This document shows, piece after piece, positions 51,446 to 63,070 of a DNA stretch of 64,000 bases. Within the stretch, counting starts at the first letter, position 1, and each line of letters opens with the position of its first letter. The notes beneath the pieces were generated by a model, which saw only the letters and a program-made list of their open reading frames with translations, did not search any database and was not told the origin of the DNA. The stretch covers positions 21,329,501-21,393,500 of the forward strand of contig CM049417.1 of NCBI GenBank assembly GCA_026929865.2, in the 5' to 3' direction. Made by a program: the position numbers and the translations under genes. Source of the stretch: Hyperoplus lanceolatus (taxonomy: Eukaryota; Chordata; Actinopteri; Uranoscopiformes; Ammodytidae).

Positions 51446-52471
51446 TGGGGATGGGTTACAACACCATCCATGTCACACGGAGAAGCCATGAACGGTAGGA
51501 CCAACACATGGAAAAATGTCAAATCAAATATATACGGGAGTTGAAACGTACAGCACGCTTGAATGGTCCTTCAAGATCTCTACCTGTGCAGTGGGGGCCA
51601 TGAAAAAGAGCCCCCTGTCAGAAAGCCCCTTTAATCCAGGGGAAGCCTTTGGGCCCTGGCTGTGTTTCCCACATGCCAGCGATAGCTGCTGGAGCTGGGC
51701 AGTGATGAACACAGCTGCTGACACGTATCTAGCTCCTGAGAAACCCTGGTGTGGGGGCCGAGGCCACGGTGTAGCAGCCACACAGTGTGTCTGGTGTGTG
51801 TGATGTGTCCATGTGTGTGATGTGTCCATGTGTGTGATGTGTCCATGTGGGGGGGAAGGAATATAGTCCCCACTTCCTTATTAGAAGAGGCCCCAGCTGG
51901 CCCCTCAGCTCTCCAGTGGGAGTTACTCCCAACACTGCACAGGAACTATTGCTTTTGTCATGCTATTGGCCAAAAAAGCTCCTCATGGCGGGCAGGCAGA
52001 CACACACACACACACGGATGCATGATAGGGTCATGCACACACACACACCGGACACACACACTACACATACACATACACACACAAACAACACACTACACTC
52101 CACCATGTCTTGTCAGATGGAAAATCCGGATTACCTTTCCCTGCAGTCCACTAGGCATTAATGTCCACTATTAGGTTGTCTCTGGTTGTAGCTCTGTGCC
52201 ACAGCATGAATGTCAAAGACGATTCAGCTTCACAAACATTCAGATGAATGACTGGGCCTGAGCCTTCACTAACAAACAAAAACCTACAATGCAATTTGGT
52301 TTAAAAAAAAAGAAGTAAACTGTGCATCTTGTATTCTGGCAGAGTTGCAAATAAAATAAAGAAAAATGCCGCCTTCCTTAGATGACAGGCAGGATGCCAG
52401 GTGATTAGGACAACTCATTACCAGCTGTGACTTAAGACCCCTGAACACTCCCTCACTTTCACATGTGCGCG
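51446..52471. other. rbpms intron with a 17-bp tandem repeat
   Basis: A 17-bp unit (GTGTGTGATGTGTCCAT) is repeated three times at 51796-51846. A CA-rich stretch spans about 51995-52085. No exon recognised. Confidence 0.6.
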
Positions 52472-53270
<799 letters not shown>

Positions 53271-53960
53271 TTAAGGGTCAGTCCACCATAGTTACCAAAA
53301 ATAAATTAAAAATTCTGTTCACCGATTTTTTCACTTCATAAAACGTTATTGCGGGTCCTCATAGTGAACTTTTCTTCAAATATTTTGTTGATACTCATGT
53401 TATCAAATTTTTTGGGGGGAATTCAAAAAAGTGTCCTTGTTTTGGAAAGTGGGACGCGTTGGTATAAATAACATTCTAAGTAGAACTATTTCTTAGAACC
53501 CAGCTGTTCTACTGGTTGTATTTTTTTTTCAGAACAAGGGGCGGGCAGAAAGAAAGAGGCAAAGACAGAACATTTTGAAATGTGGTCACAATTGGCAGAA
53601 AAACTCTGGATGAATTTGTTTACCTCTCTGTGATGTCCTCCACCACAGTCAAATAGAGATGAATGGATTTAGTCTGTGGAGATCGCGTTCAAAAAAATAT
53701 ATATCTACGACAACAACAGCCCTGTTATTCTGAAGAATCCACAGACGTCACTGAGATCAGTTTCCTCCGGGGACTACTTCTTTAGAAAAAAGTAGTTCCA
53801 AGGAAGAGCCGCTCACAGTGACTGCTGTGGTTTACTGCAGCAACCAGGATACTGTTGCTGGAGAGACATGAAGGTTCTGACTTATTGAAGTTTTATTCTT
53901 TCAATGCTATGACTAACACAAAGCACACTCCTCTAACTTCACTTGTACTGGTATGGCATC
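53271..53960. mobile_element. Probable fragment of a TTTAAGGGTCAGTCCACC repeat
   Basis: The left tip tttaagggtcagtccacc followed by ttaccaaaaataaattaa resembles a very common fish repeat end. I could not place the right terminus, so the end coordinate is a guess. Confidence 0.35.
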
Positions 53961-54881
53961 AGGACTCTCCATGAATCGGCCGGCATGAAAAGATACCGGT
54001 AGAAGTGAAAAGGAGCTTTTCTGGTTTGTGTGCGTACCGTTGTGTATGCTTGCCCATGAGAGGCCTTTAAGCCATAGCACGTAAATTCTTTGGCCCCCCC
54101 ATGAGGAAATCTAAGTCATTACAACAACACTGTTGGCGCACCAGTTTGTAAATGCTGACATACAGCGAGCTTTGTGGAACAGCTGATAAGCTTACTCAAC
54201 TTTGTGTCAACTCATTTGGTGATGGCTTGAATGTAACCGATATACATTCATATGAAAAAGTCATGCACTATATCTTTAAGATTGCACACTACAGTAGCAT
54301 CATTTGAGTGTTTAGTACATCATTTGAGTGAATTGCATAAGAGTATAGCTGCAGCTATGGCCTGTATTTATCACAATATCACTACTGGATGTCCCATATT
54401 GACTTCACCCTCTCCACTTGCGAGCCGGATGCGGGGCTGCTGTTGTTGTTGTTTCATTGGAGGGTCTAATATCCACTGGGGCACCCTGACTGGCCAAATG
54501 ACTTCCTCCTGGTTAGATAGAGGAGTAATTATTTCCTTCAAGCCACTCCCCTCTTGAACTCGCTTCCTCCTTTACCCCCCAATTTAGAAAGAAGGAAAAA
54601 TCCCCCTAACATTTAAATCATTCCAACAGCTTTTTTTTCTCATGCTTTACGTCTCCGTCTCTAAAAATAGACAAATCTGCAATGACGCTGTATAGGGTTA
54701 CAGAAGGACAGCACAGGTCTAGCACCAATCGACAGCTTGATTAATGTTAGCCTCCCCGTGCTATCATAACCGCCCACCGCTCCCCCTGACTCCCTAAGGG
54801 GTCGCAGAGAACATGTTTCTTCCTGTCCTGAGACGGTAAAGGGAGGGAGGGTACTGGTGACAGCGTGACTGGCGCCCACGT

Positions 54882-54886
<5 letters not shown>

Positions 54887-54948
<62 letters not shown>
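54887..54948 (+). repeat. (CA)n microsatellite
   Basis: About 31 CA units. Confidence 0.97.
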
Positions 54949-54950
<2 letters not shown>

Positions 54951-55639
54951 CACAGCCAATACAGACACACACGGAGTAGCAGGGGGATTTGTGGTGCTTT
55001 GTGGCATTGTTTTTCTGCAAGCACAAACGGCGTTCAGTTGTGTCTGAGCCTGAGAGCGGAGCACATGCATGGATATAGTTGCCTGACTCATGTCCTTATC
55101 AAAGCCCTTTATTAAATGCCAGTTGCTCTACAGTGCGTACTGTCTGCGGGCTCCACTATAAATGTATCAATCCGTAACTCATTTTAAATAAAGCCCCATG
55201 CTAATCGTTTTCTTTTTTTTTTTTAAATAAAGATTCATAAAGACATCCCCTCCAGCTGTGTATTGCACAATCAGGACCTTCCCGAGCGTCACATCCTGCC
55301 CGTTTATTATGCTCCAGCCTGCTTTATAACTCTCAACTAAGTCTTTTGTTAGAATGCGGAAATGCCCCCCCAAAATATAAATGTTTTTGAAATTAAAAAC
55401 TGTATTTCATCCTCCCACAGTTTGACAAAATGACAAATATTCCCTAATAGAAGTTCACTACTACCAGGGATATTACAGGAGGATATGTTTATTATGGCAG
55501 AGAGTTACAGTGATAAACCTGTCTTCACCTATGAGGCCAATAAATAGCAGGCGGCGCTGCGTTCTGTGGAACCAATAAGTTCCACTGTGATCCAACACAA
55601 TAGCAAGTCAGTATGAAGAATCCTAATGGAGAACCGTTA
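54949..55639. other. rbpms intron, nothing recognised
   Basis: No exon or repeat that I can name. Confidence 0.45.
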
Positions 55640-56268
55640 TACTGTAGTTTTGTTGATGGAAAGATTTGTTGATGTAAGTGCTTTAGAAATTGAGATTTTT
55701 GTTTTTGAGTATTGAAAAAAAAAACTAATGTTGAGATGGCCGTTAAAGAAAGTGTATAGGAGAAATATACAAACGCAAACAGAAGGTTTAATCAAATGAA
55801 TATCTCAATGTACATTTTAGACCTTTGATTTATACTAGGGCTGTCAAATGAACGTGTTAATTTCGATTAATTAATCACATAGAAAATCATACCTTAAAAA
55901 AATTAACGCAGATTAATTGCGCTTCTATAGTGCCCTCTGACCCGGTGCAAACCCTGCGATGATAGCGCAGCTGCACCTGTAGCTTGCGGACACGGCCCGC
56001 ACGGGAAAGCGCAGAGGGCTCTATGGATGTGTTATGGGATGCTCTGGGCAAATAAGCATGAAGGTAGGAAGACATCTTATGTTATTATCTGCAGTGTCTG
56101 TGCTTTATTGATTTAGTGGGTGGCTATTAACAATGTAGGTTCAAAACTCTCTGTATCTCTCAATCTTCCTCCGTGTGTCTCACTTTTGTTTGCTAGCAGC
56201 TTGTCTCCCGCATAAACGGACTCCCGCCCCATGTTACTCTTCCTAGACTATGCCTGCCTTTTTTCCTC

Positions 56269-56308
<40 letters not shown>

Positions 56309-56370
56309 AATATTTTTGGCTATGAGTAGGACGATGCTGAATGAGTTGCCTGTGGCTGTCTGTGGGAGAT

Positions 56371-56408
<38 letters not shown>

Positions 56409-56639
56409 ACTGTAGGCTATACAGCTGTTTATAAACAGGCATAAACGTGTCAAATAAGTATGCAAATCATTTAGATTAACTAATCACAGAGCCTGCAATT
56501 AATTAGATAAAAAAAATTAATTGCGTGACAGCCCTTATTTATACCTTTATGAAGGAAGACATGAAAAAAGAAGCCCAACTTCTGAACATTGACAAGTTCT
56601 TGAAAAAACGCCGTCTTTGCCTGCAGTGTCTCGTCTTAA
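55640..56639. mobile_element. TTAA GAGACACTGCAGG family, copy 3, reverse orientation, split by a hAT-like element
   Basis: Read in reverse it starts at TTAA 56636-56639 with gacgagacactgcaggc, matching the left terminus at 10337. The continuation beyond the insertion (aaatctcaatttctaaagc, reverse of 55675-55695) matches both other copies. The far end is truncated near 55640. Confidence 0.7.
55836..56536. mobile_element. hAT-like non-autonomous element with perfect 8-bp target duplication
   Basis: ATTTATAC occurs directly before (55828-55835) and after (56537-56544) the element. The ends are TAGGGCTGTCAAA and the inverse of AAGGGCTGTCACG. The sub-terminal regions are rich in gattaattaatc-type phrases, as in fish hAT repeats of this tip. 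It contains (TG)n at 56271-56307 and (AG)n at 56372-56402, and no transposase. Confidence 0.85.
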
Positions 56640-57281
56640 AAACTGCAAACCAGAAACAGTACTTGAGCGAATGTTTTCCACCGGGTGACTTTCATCCCGT
56701 AGATATAATTGCATTAGCGATCAAAGCAGCTGACACTAAAGTTTTTGTCATATTTGCAGAGATCTGCCGCGTCTGTCTTATTAAAAGGTTCGGCATCGGA
56801 GCGTGTTGTATATTCTGTTTGACTCACTGCCTTCGATGCCCCAGATCAAGCATCACATCAGAGGTAGGGAAGTCGACCCTCCATACCCGGTGACCTGAGT
56901 GCTAGGAAATAGTGGGACTTCCCCCCTATAAATTGCATCTTTCATGTCTCATGATCATGTGTAAAGAGTGGCTGGCCGCTGCTTCATGAGCCGTGGCTGG
57001 GCTTTCACACTCCCACGTTTACCTCCCACAGAAAAGGGCTGATTTGAAGTCAACTAGTAGAAACACGACTAATTAGTTGGTTGTTTTGGCGGTTTGAGGG
57101 CAAGAAGAGCATTCTTACTTGACACACACACGCCACGTGCATGGAGTAACACCCCGAGATATTCCAAGACATCTGTTTAGGAATAGATATTTGCTTGTTT
57201 AACACAAAGTGTCATAACATTTACATGAGTATTTTCACTTCATGGCGATGTTACCCATCTTTCTCATTGTGGGGCAGAGTG

Positions 57282-57282
<1 letters not shown>

Positions 57283-57347
<65 letters not shown>
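57283..57347 (+). repeat. (TG)n microsatellite, 35 bp from an rbpms exon
   Basis: About 32 TG units that start in the intron just downstream (minus sense) of the C-terminal rbpms exon, 34 bp from its donor. On the rbpms transcript this is a CA repeat. Confidence 0.97.
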
Positions 57348-57350
<3 letters not shown>

Positions 57351-57381
57351 TATTAATAGTATGTTGCTACTCACACATACT

Positions 57382-60300
57382 TCAGCAGAACTGCCTGGAC
57401 TTCCATCCCTGAGGAGTTCCATCTGCAGGTGGGAGCCAGCGAATCTAAACACACATGTCACACATACATTAACAAACTCGCACACATACAAATGGCATGA
57501 CTACATACTATGTATATACACGTACAATGTTATGCAATATTCAACTTATTGAGTACTTCTCCTGGACTTAATGTGATGTGTTTTTTTGGTATTTGAATAC
57601 ATTTCTCATGATGTCACGTAACAGACTTACTTATAGAGTGTTTCTTTCTCTTTAACAACAGCTCAGTTTTCAAACATTTGCTAGTGATCCAATAACACTG
57701 TTATTGTACTCTCGCTCTGAGAAGATGACAGCAGATCATTAACCAGGATGAGGGAAGAAGTTGGATTTTATATGGCAAGAAAGCTGAGCTCATGTTAACA
57801 TAAATTACATTTGATTAATAGTCAGCCCAGTGTGTGTGTGTCCGTGTGTGTGTGTGTACTTTTGCAACTATTGTTTGTGAGTTTTAGACCTTAAAAGGGA
57901 GGACATTTTGTCTGGTTCTCACTTCGGAACAAGCCTTTAAAGGAGTAGTTTGAGGGATAAGATTAGGTTTAAAGGTTCAGGTTAAAATAGGTATTGGGCA
58001 AGGGTAAGTGTAAGGGTTGGGGTTAGGCAATTAGTGTTGATGGTTAGGGTAAAGGGCTAGGGAATGCATTATGTCATTGAATGCCCTCACAAGTGTGTGT
58101 GTGTGTGTGTGTCATATGCATATTTAGATATTTTCGTGTCTTACATCGCCATGTGCTCTAGGTCCGGAGAGGCTGTGAGGTGCTAGCCCCCTGCCCCCTG
58201 CCGACATCACAGAGCCATGCTTCTCTTTGTGCGTGTGTCAGTGTGTATGAAAATGCATGTTGAAAAAATGCCAGCTAGGCAGATTAAACTCCATTTCAAA
58301 TGCTGACATCATCTGAGCTACAGCTATAGCGACTTTGCTAGGGGGCCTTTGTACTTTAATAACCTCAGCATCTGCAGGAGAAAATGTTTATGTGCTCCTT
58401 GTACTCTCCAGCAGAGATGAAAAAAAGACATTGAACAACTCAAAAAGCAAATCATTGCCAGCTTCAGAACCAAAATCAACAAGCAGAATTTCATAAACAA
58501 GCAGCACGTCTAAGCTGAGATCTTATCAGGGTCAGGCCAGCGCCAAACAGGCTCCATGAGAAGAATTTACAGAGATCAATAGTGAACTCTTATGTGAACC
58601 CACAGTGGAGCTGGGAAGATTAGAAGGCCTCAATACACTGGATCACGGTTGGTGGAGAAAGGGGGATTTGATTAATGAAGTAGGTGATGGTCAATTGATG
58701 ACGCAAAACCTTCCAAACCACGAGGCTTTCAGTGGTACCAGGAATGCCACTAATTGGGTTAAACAAAGTGATATGATATGAGGTTCTTTATTGATGTGGA
58801 GCTATGGCATGCCCTGATGGTTTTCCCCTATTTTAGACCCATTTGTTGAGCTAACTATGTTGATTATTTATCTGTCATTTTTCATGGTGTAAGCGGTGCG
58901 ATTTGTTCAGTTTACTTCAATTCCTGGAAGTGAATGGGATGGGGCAGCATTTCCCCTCAAGAGATGGGGTAAAACAGCATGGCACTGTCTGTACGTATGG
59001 ACTAAACCCTGTGAATTCAATAGTTATAGAGTCACTCATTTTCACTATCAACTAACACATTCGATATAATATATATCAAGGTCCTGATCCACATCCTGGT
59101 TTATTGGAGCACATTAATAACACATGATCCGTATTTCACAAATAAGCTATTTTAAAGGTGCACTGTGTAACTTTTGGTGTGAACATTTTATGTATATTCT
59201 CATAACTGAATAAACAAACTATCTTCACGGGAGAATTGGATCCCTGGAACATTGTCTGAAGTAAGAAAAGCTCCCCGAAAAGTTACTGTTTCATTGTTGT
59301 TGTTCAGGCCTGCCAGCAGCACCTGTTTGGTGGGTTGACAGAGAGGAGGAGGGGCAGTGTTGGAGGTGGTGGTGGGTGGATGGTGGGGAGCAGGAGGGGA
59401 GATGGGTGATGAAGGGTTACCTGAGCGTGGAGCGAGGAGGGGTAGGTGAAAGCGGGTTGGAGGGCCGGCGACAGCTCTGCCGGGTACAGCGGGTATGACG
59501 CCCACACGTCTTGGCTGCTGGGGTATAGAGCAGGCATTGTGAGCTCATCTGTGGACAAAAGAAAGAAGAGGAGGAGTGGAGTGAGGAGGGTGGGCCAGTG
59601 GATGGGTGGATGGGGGGAGGATAGAAAGGGACAGGGTAGAAGGTGGCGGCAGGTGTAGGTGCTTGTGGAAGTGCACTACTGCAGGTGAGTATCGCTCATC
59701 TGAAGTAGCTTTCTTTCATTTGTATCTCTCTAAGAACAACTGAATCTTTACTAACCCCTTCCTCTTAAACAGTAACCGTTTAATCAATGCTGAACAGCGG
59801 TAACTAGGTAACTGTACCCCTATTCAAAGGCTTGGATTACCCAACATGCCAAAGCAGGTACACACTGGGTTGCATTAAAAGTGGAGTCAGCGATTCTGGA
59901 GAACGCTTGTTTTCGAAATCCTTTTTTATCAAAATCAGTAGATATCTCCTCACGGTCTGCTGCCTGTTCGTACTGTATGAGTGTTCATTTTGCAGCCTTG
60001 GCTCTGTTAATGGGCATGTTTGTAGCCAAGGTGGGCCCATTTGTTTACATACCCCTTTGTTTACATACCAGTTTACAGAGCCTAGGCTGTGTATTAACAC
60101 CTTTTTTTTTCTTTCTCCGGTGCACACACAGTACGGATTTTGACAAATAATGATTTCGACAACAAGCGATCTCCAGAATCACTGACCCCCCCCCCACCTA
60201 AATCGATAATAAATGTCAGATAATCATTTTAGAATTTGGAAAATGGCAGTGTTTGCATTTCCAAAGCCAAAAACACAAGTGTATGAAACGATTCTACCAT

Positions 60301-62576
60301 AGTAAACAAGCCTTACTTCCAATACCAATGAGCACATCATTATTAACTAACATTTACATTGTTTGTGGGGTTATGAATTAGGAAGAAAAAAAACACCCAG
60401 ACAACGAAACCAGTTGTTATTGTAAACTTATAAGGGAGCAGGGCTTAGCAAACAGCCAATACTGCCCTAAACTGGGTAAAACTAAAAAATAACAGGAAAG
60501 CATCTCCGATTTGATGAGCTACCCACTAAGTCGAGTATGAAGTGATTGTTAAAAAAGAGCATGGTGCATGAGCGAAGAGATAGGTGACAGTGCAGAGCGC
60601 TACAGTAAAGAACATTTTAAATGGAGAATCAGAAAAAAACCTGGAACTCTTTAGTCAGTTTTAAAGGGAGCGTCCCCCCCCCCCCCCGTGCCCTCTGTGT
60701 CTCCTGGTTAGTGTTTATCAGAGCATGATCAGAAAAAAAACCCGGCTGATTTTAACATCTCTTATCAGGAAATGACAGCAATCTCTCTCCCTGGTGATAA
60801 CGTCATGGTTTCATTAATCGTTTCCTTCCATTTCCCAGAGAGAACACACCCGTTTTTCTCTGGTGAAAAAAAAAAAAAAAAGAAAGACCCAAGATAAGAG
60901 CAGCTTGGTCATTTAGGAAGAATGTAGGACCACAGCTGGCGCATGTTCAACTATCAATGGCTGATTCTTGCAAAAATGTTTAACCAATGGGGCGGTCGGG
61001 GAGGTGCAGAGTTGCATTAGCAGATTTCATTCACGCCTGGTACTCAAACTCAAAAGACCTGGAGTATAAATAATTACAGCTAATGGCTAACAGAGAACAC
61101 ACACTGTTAATACATCATTAATCCAATAGGGGCCATTTAGGGTGTTTAGGGGGAAAACTCTAATCAAGTGAATCAATTTGCGAAGTGCACAGAATCTGAT
61201 TTTAAGAAACATTTTGCATTAAAGCTGTAGTGTGTTAGCCTGGCTCAACCCGCCTACCAACTTCTGCTCAATTTTCATTTCCCTTCAGTAGTCAGTCTGG
61301 GGGTGGGGTGTGTTCATGGAATCTGCTCGTCCAAATTTTTGGCGGTCAAATCAGTGATCAGAGCGATTGGCTGAGAACGATGACGTCGAATTCGCGCTCC
61401 AGTTTCAGTTGAATGCTGCGTTCCTTTATACTCGGAAGAAGGAGATTTCCGACTTGGTAGTTCCGAGTTCCGACCTGTCTGTGTTCCAGTGCATCTGCTC
61501 GCGAAAGTATGGACGCCTAAAACCTTTCTCATCCAAATAACTAAACGTTAGGCTCTAGCAAGTTACCGTTGCCAGGTAACGGTAGATCCATAGACTACAA
61601 TATAGTGAAGTCGGAAATTTCCTATTTCCCTGTACAACTGAAACACACCGTCAGAAGCCGGCTCATGACATACGTCTGACCAAACGTGATGCGATTGGTT
61701 GGCTAATCCAGAGTGGCACTGGACAGATCCAATAGTGTTAAACTTCAACAGACACCCGCCTCCAAGTGAGTGAACGTTTGCCAATTACAGCACTTCCAGA
61801 CCTTCTGTACAAATGAAATGAAGTACGATGGTCTGGTTGGACCAGGCTAGTAGTGTGTAACTTTTTTGTGTAAATTAATGACGGTTACATTCAAGCTCTC
61901 TGTATTTGTCAATACGGTAGCATTTCCAAACTGGTTCCCCTGCCCCCCTGACACTGGAGCAGGAGCTTAAAAAAATACCATAAAGCACCCAAGAAATGTT
62001 TCAGTTGTTGAGTCTACTGCTAGGAAAAAAACCTGGATGTACAGCAGAAGGTATAAAACCCATACGCAATCACCGAAAGGCTTACCTCATTGTTGTAATT
62101 ACTCAAATTGTCTTGTGGGGGGGTGGGGGGGCCTAAGTTACGCATGGCTTTAATAGTTGGAAAATATACTTTTTTGGCAGAGAAATGGATGTATGATAAT
62201 GTTTAAATAAAGAACAGACACAACACCATTAAAAGAAAAAAATAATCTACTTTTCATTGATAAGAAGCCAAGTCCATCTCCATTATACATGTATAGTCAC
62301 AACAATATTCCCCTTACTCATGACAAACAATCCTACAAAGGGAGACGGCTGTCCAGTCACCTCGAACAAGAGAAACTAATGGCCAAAAAGGGAGCCGCAG
62401 TCTTTTCACAAACACAAGCACTTACATGGATCTCTGCCAATGAACTGAGGCCCGGGGCTCTGCTGGTTGGTGGTGGGGTTGGGGGTGCCGACCAGCTTGT
62501 TCTTAGCCATCTTGGTGTTGGCCTTGGCGAACTCCAGCCGTAGGGTCTGGGGGATCTCTGGATCAAAGCGGACCCC
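57382..62576 (-). CDS. rbpms: RNA-binding protein with multiple splicing, 3' coding exons (partial)
   Basis: RBPMS is a single-RRM protein that dimerises, binds CAC-containing RNA and controls splicing and mRNA fate, notably in muscle and retinal ganglion cells. Exons on the minus strand: 62576-62426 (151 nt; end of the RRM, with [19 protein letters not shown], then a linker), 59548-59421 (128 nt; [20 protein letters not shown] ... SSLHAQ) and 57444-57382 (63 nt; [19 protein letters not shown] then TGA). Acceptors and donors are canonical (CAT|GTAAGT, CAG|GTAACC, TTTAG|ATT), and phases 0, 1 and 0 join in frame. [19 protein letters not shown] and the lack of an RBPMS2-type HFIARDPYDLMG string favour rbpms over rbpms2. 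The RRM N-terminal half lies past 64000. The 113 residues seen are intact. Confidence 0.93.
57445..59420 (-). other. rbpms intron between the HAQ and RWLPP exons
   Basis: About 2 kb. Short TG tracts lie at about 57831-57859 and 58094-58112. A degenerate GGGTTAGG-like stretch at 57960-58065 is not a true telomere repeat. No further exon is recognised. Confidence 0.55.
59875..60201. mobile_element. Palindromic TTAA family, copy 8 (near complete)
   Basis: TTAA at 59875-59878, left end aagtggagtcagcgattctg. The right end is gatctccagaatcactgac followed by a C9 run, with CTAA where TTAA is expected. The core cagagcctaggctgtgta is present near 60077, and its partner is partly deleted. Confidence 0.82.
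60202..61226. other. rbpms intron, nothing recognised
   Basis: C15 run near 60676-60690 and A17 near 60866-60882. The 60740-60850 part is balanced in composition and may be conserved non-coding, which is a guess. Confidence 0.4.
61236..61849. mobile_element. TAGCCTGG-end element with perfect 9-bp target duplication, copy 2
   Basis: GTAGTGTGT lies immediately before (61227-61235) and after (61850-61858). The ends and body match 38998-39371, with an extra segment at 61412-61650. The host sequence ttaaagctg-tagtgtgt-aactttt also occurs in similar form at 59152-59175, so this element landed inside an older repeat. Confidence 0.88.
61412..61650. mobile_element. Nested segment inside the 9-bp-TSD element
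   Basis: Copy 1 reads agtttcagttg then ccagaagccgg without a break, while here about 239 bp intervene, starting aatgctgcgttcc and containing paired atttccgacttgg and gaagtcggaaat phrases. The start resembles the CTGCGTTCC tip of 32153-32924. No clean duplication is visible. Confidence 0.65.
61859..62425 (-). other. rbpms intron, nothing recognised
   Basis: Contains a G-rich run near 62117-62130. Nothing else is recognised. Confidence 0.5.
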
Positions 62577-62779
62577 CTGTGAGGATCAAACAGAGCTATG
62601 TGTCAGCAGATTCTACCAACTATTTTATAATTATTATAATCATGGTTAAAAGACACTTGATAGACGCTGCAAAGTGGAAGAATTTTAATTTTTTCTTCAT
62701 TTTATTTACATTGGCCAGTTTTCTTTGTATAATGTCTTTATGATATTTTCAATTGTCTCTCTAAATTGAAACATAAAAG

Positions 62780-63070
62780 TCCTCACGATTCGGTACCTGT
62801 TCGTACTGTGTGTGCGCTGAAATAAAGCCAGTGTTAATACACAGCCTAAGCTCTGTAAATGGGAATGTTACCCTTTTGTTTACGTACCAATTCACATAGC
62901 CTTGGCTGTGTAATAACACTGTACTGTTTAAGTACATTTAGCCTTCTTAATCTCCATTCAAAATTCCATTTAGTCCAACTAGCTTAATCCATGTCTTAAA
63001 CTGCCCATACAGTATTATTATATTATATTCAACAACAAGCATTCCCCAGAATCACTGACTCCACCTTTAA
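62780..63070. mobile_element. Palindromic TTAA family, copy 9
   Basis: The core cacagcctaagctctgtaaa (near 62839) is paired with cacatagccttggctgtg near 62893. The right end attccccagaatcactgact closes at TTAA 63067-63070. The left terminus is lost, and about 90 bp of unrelated AT-rich sequence separates the core from the right end. Confidence 0.8.

Noticed and set aside
56525..56893. 122-codon + strand frame
   Set aside because: Starts inside the hAT-like insertion and crosses its right boundary and target duplication into another repeat, so it is a chance frame.
57960..58065. Interstitial telomere repeat
   Set aside because: GGTTAGG-like phrases occur but not as tandem TTAGGG units.
59200..59658. 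Longer frames (101, 84 and 70 codons) around the rbpms exon
   Set aside because: Only 59548-59421 is exon, in the frame that gives [10 protein letters not shown]. The rest of the 84-codon frame is intron read-through and the others are out of frame.
62289..62649. Frames on both strands around 62.4 kb (84, 69 and 60 codons)
   Set aside because: Shadows of the rbpms exon 62576-62426, whose true frame gives [13 protein letters not shown] and is not the one with the longest open run.
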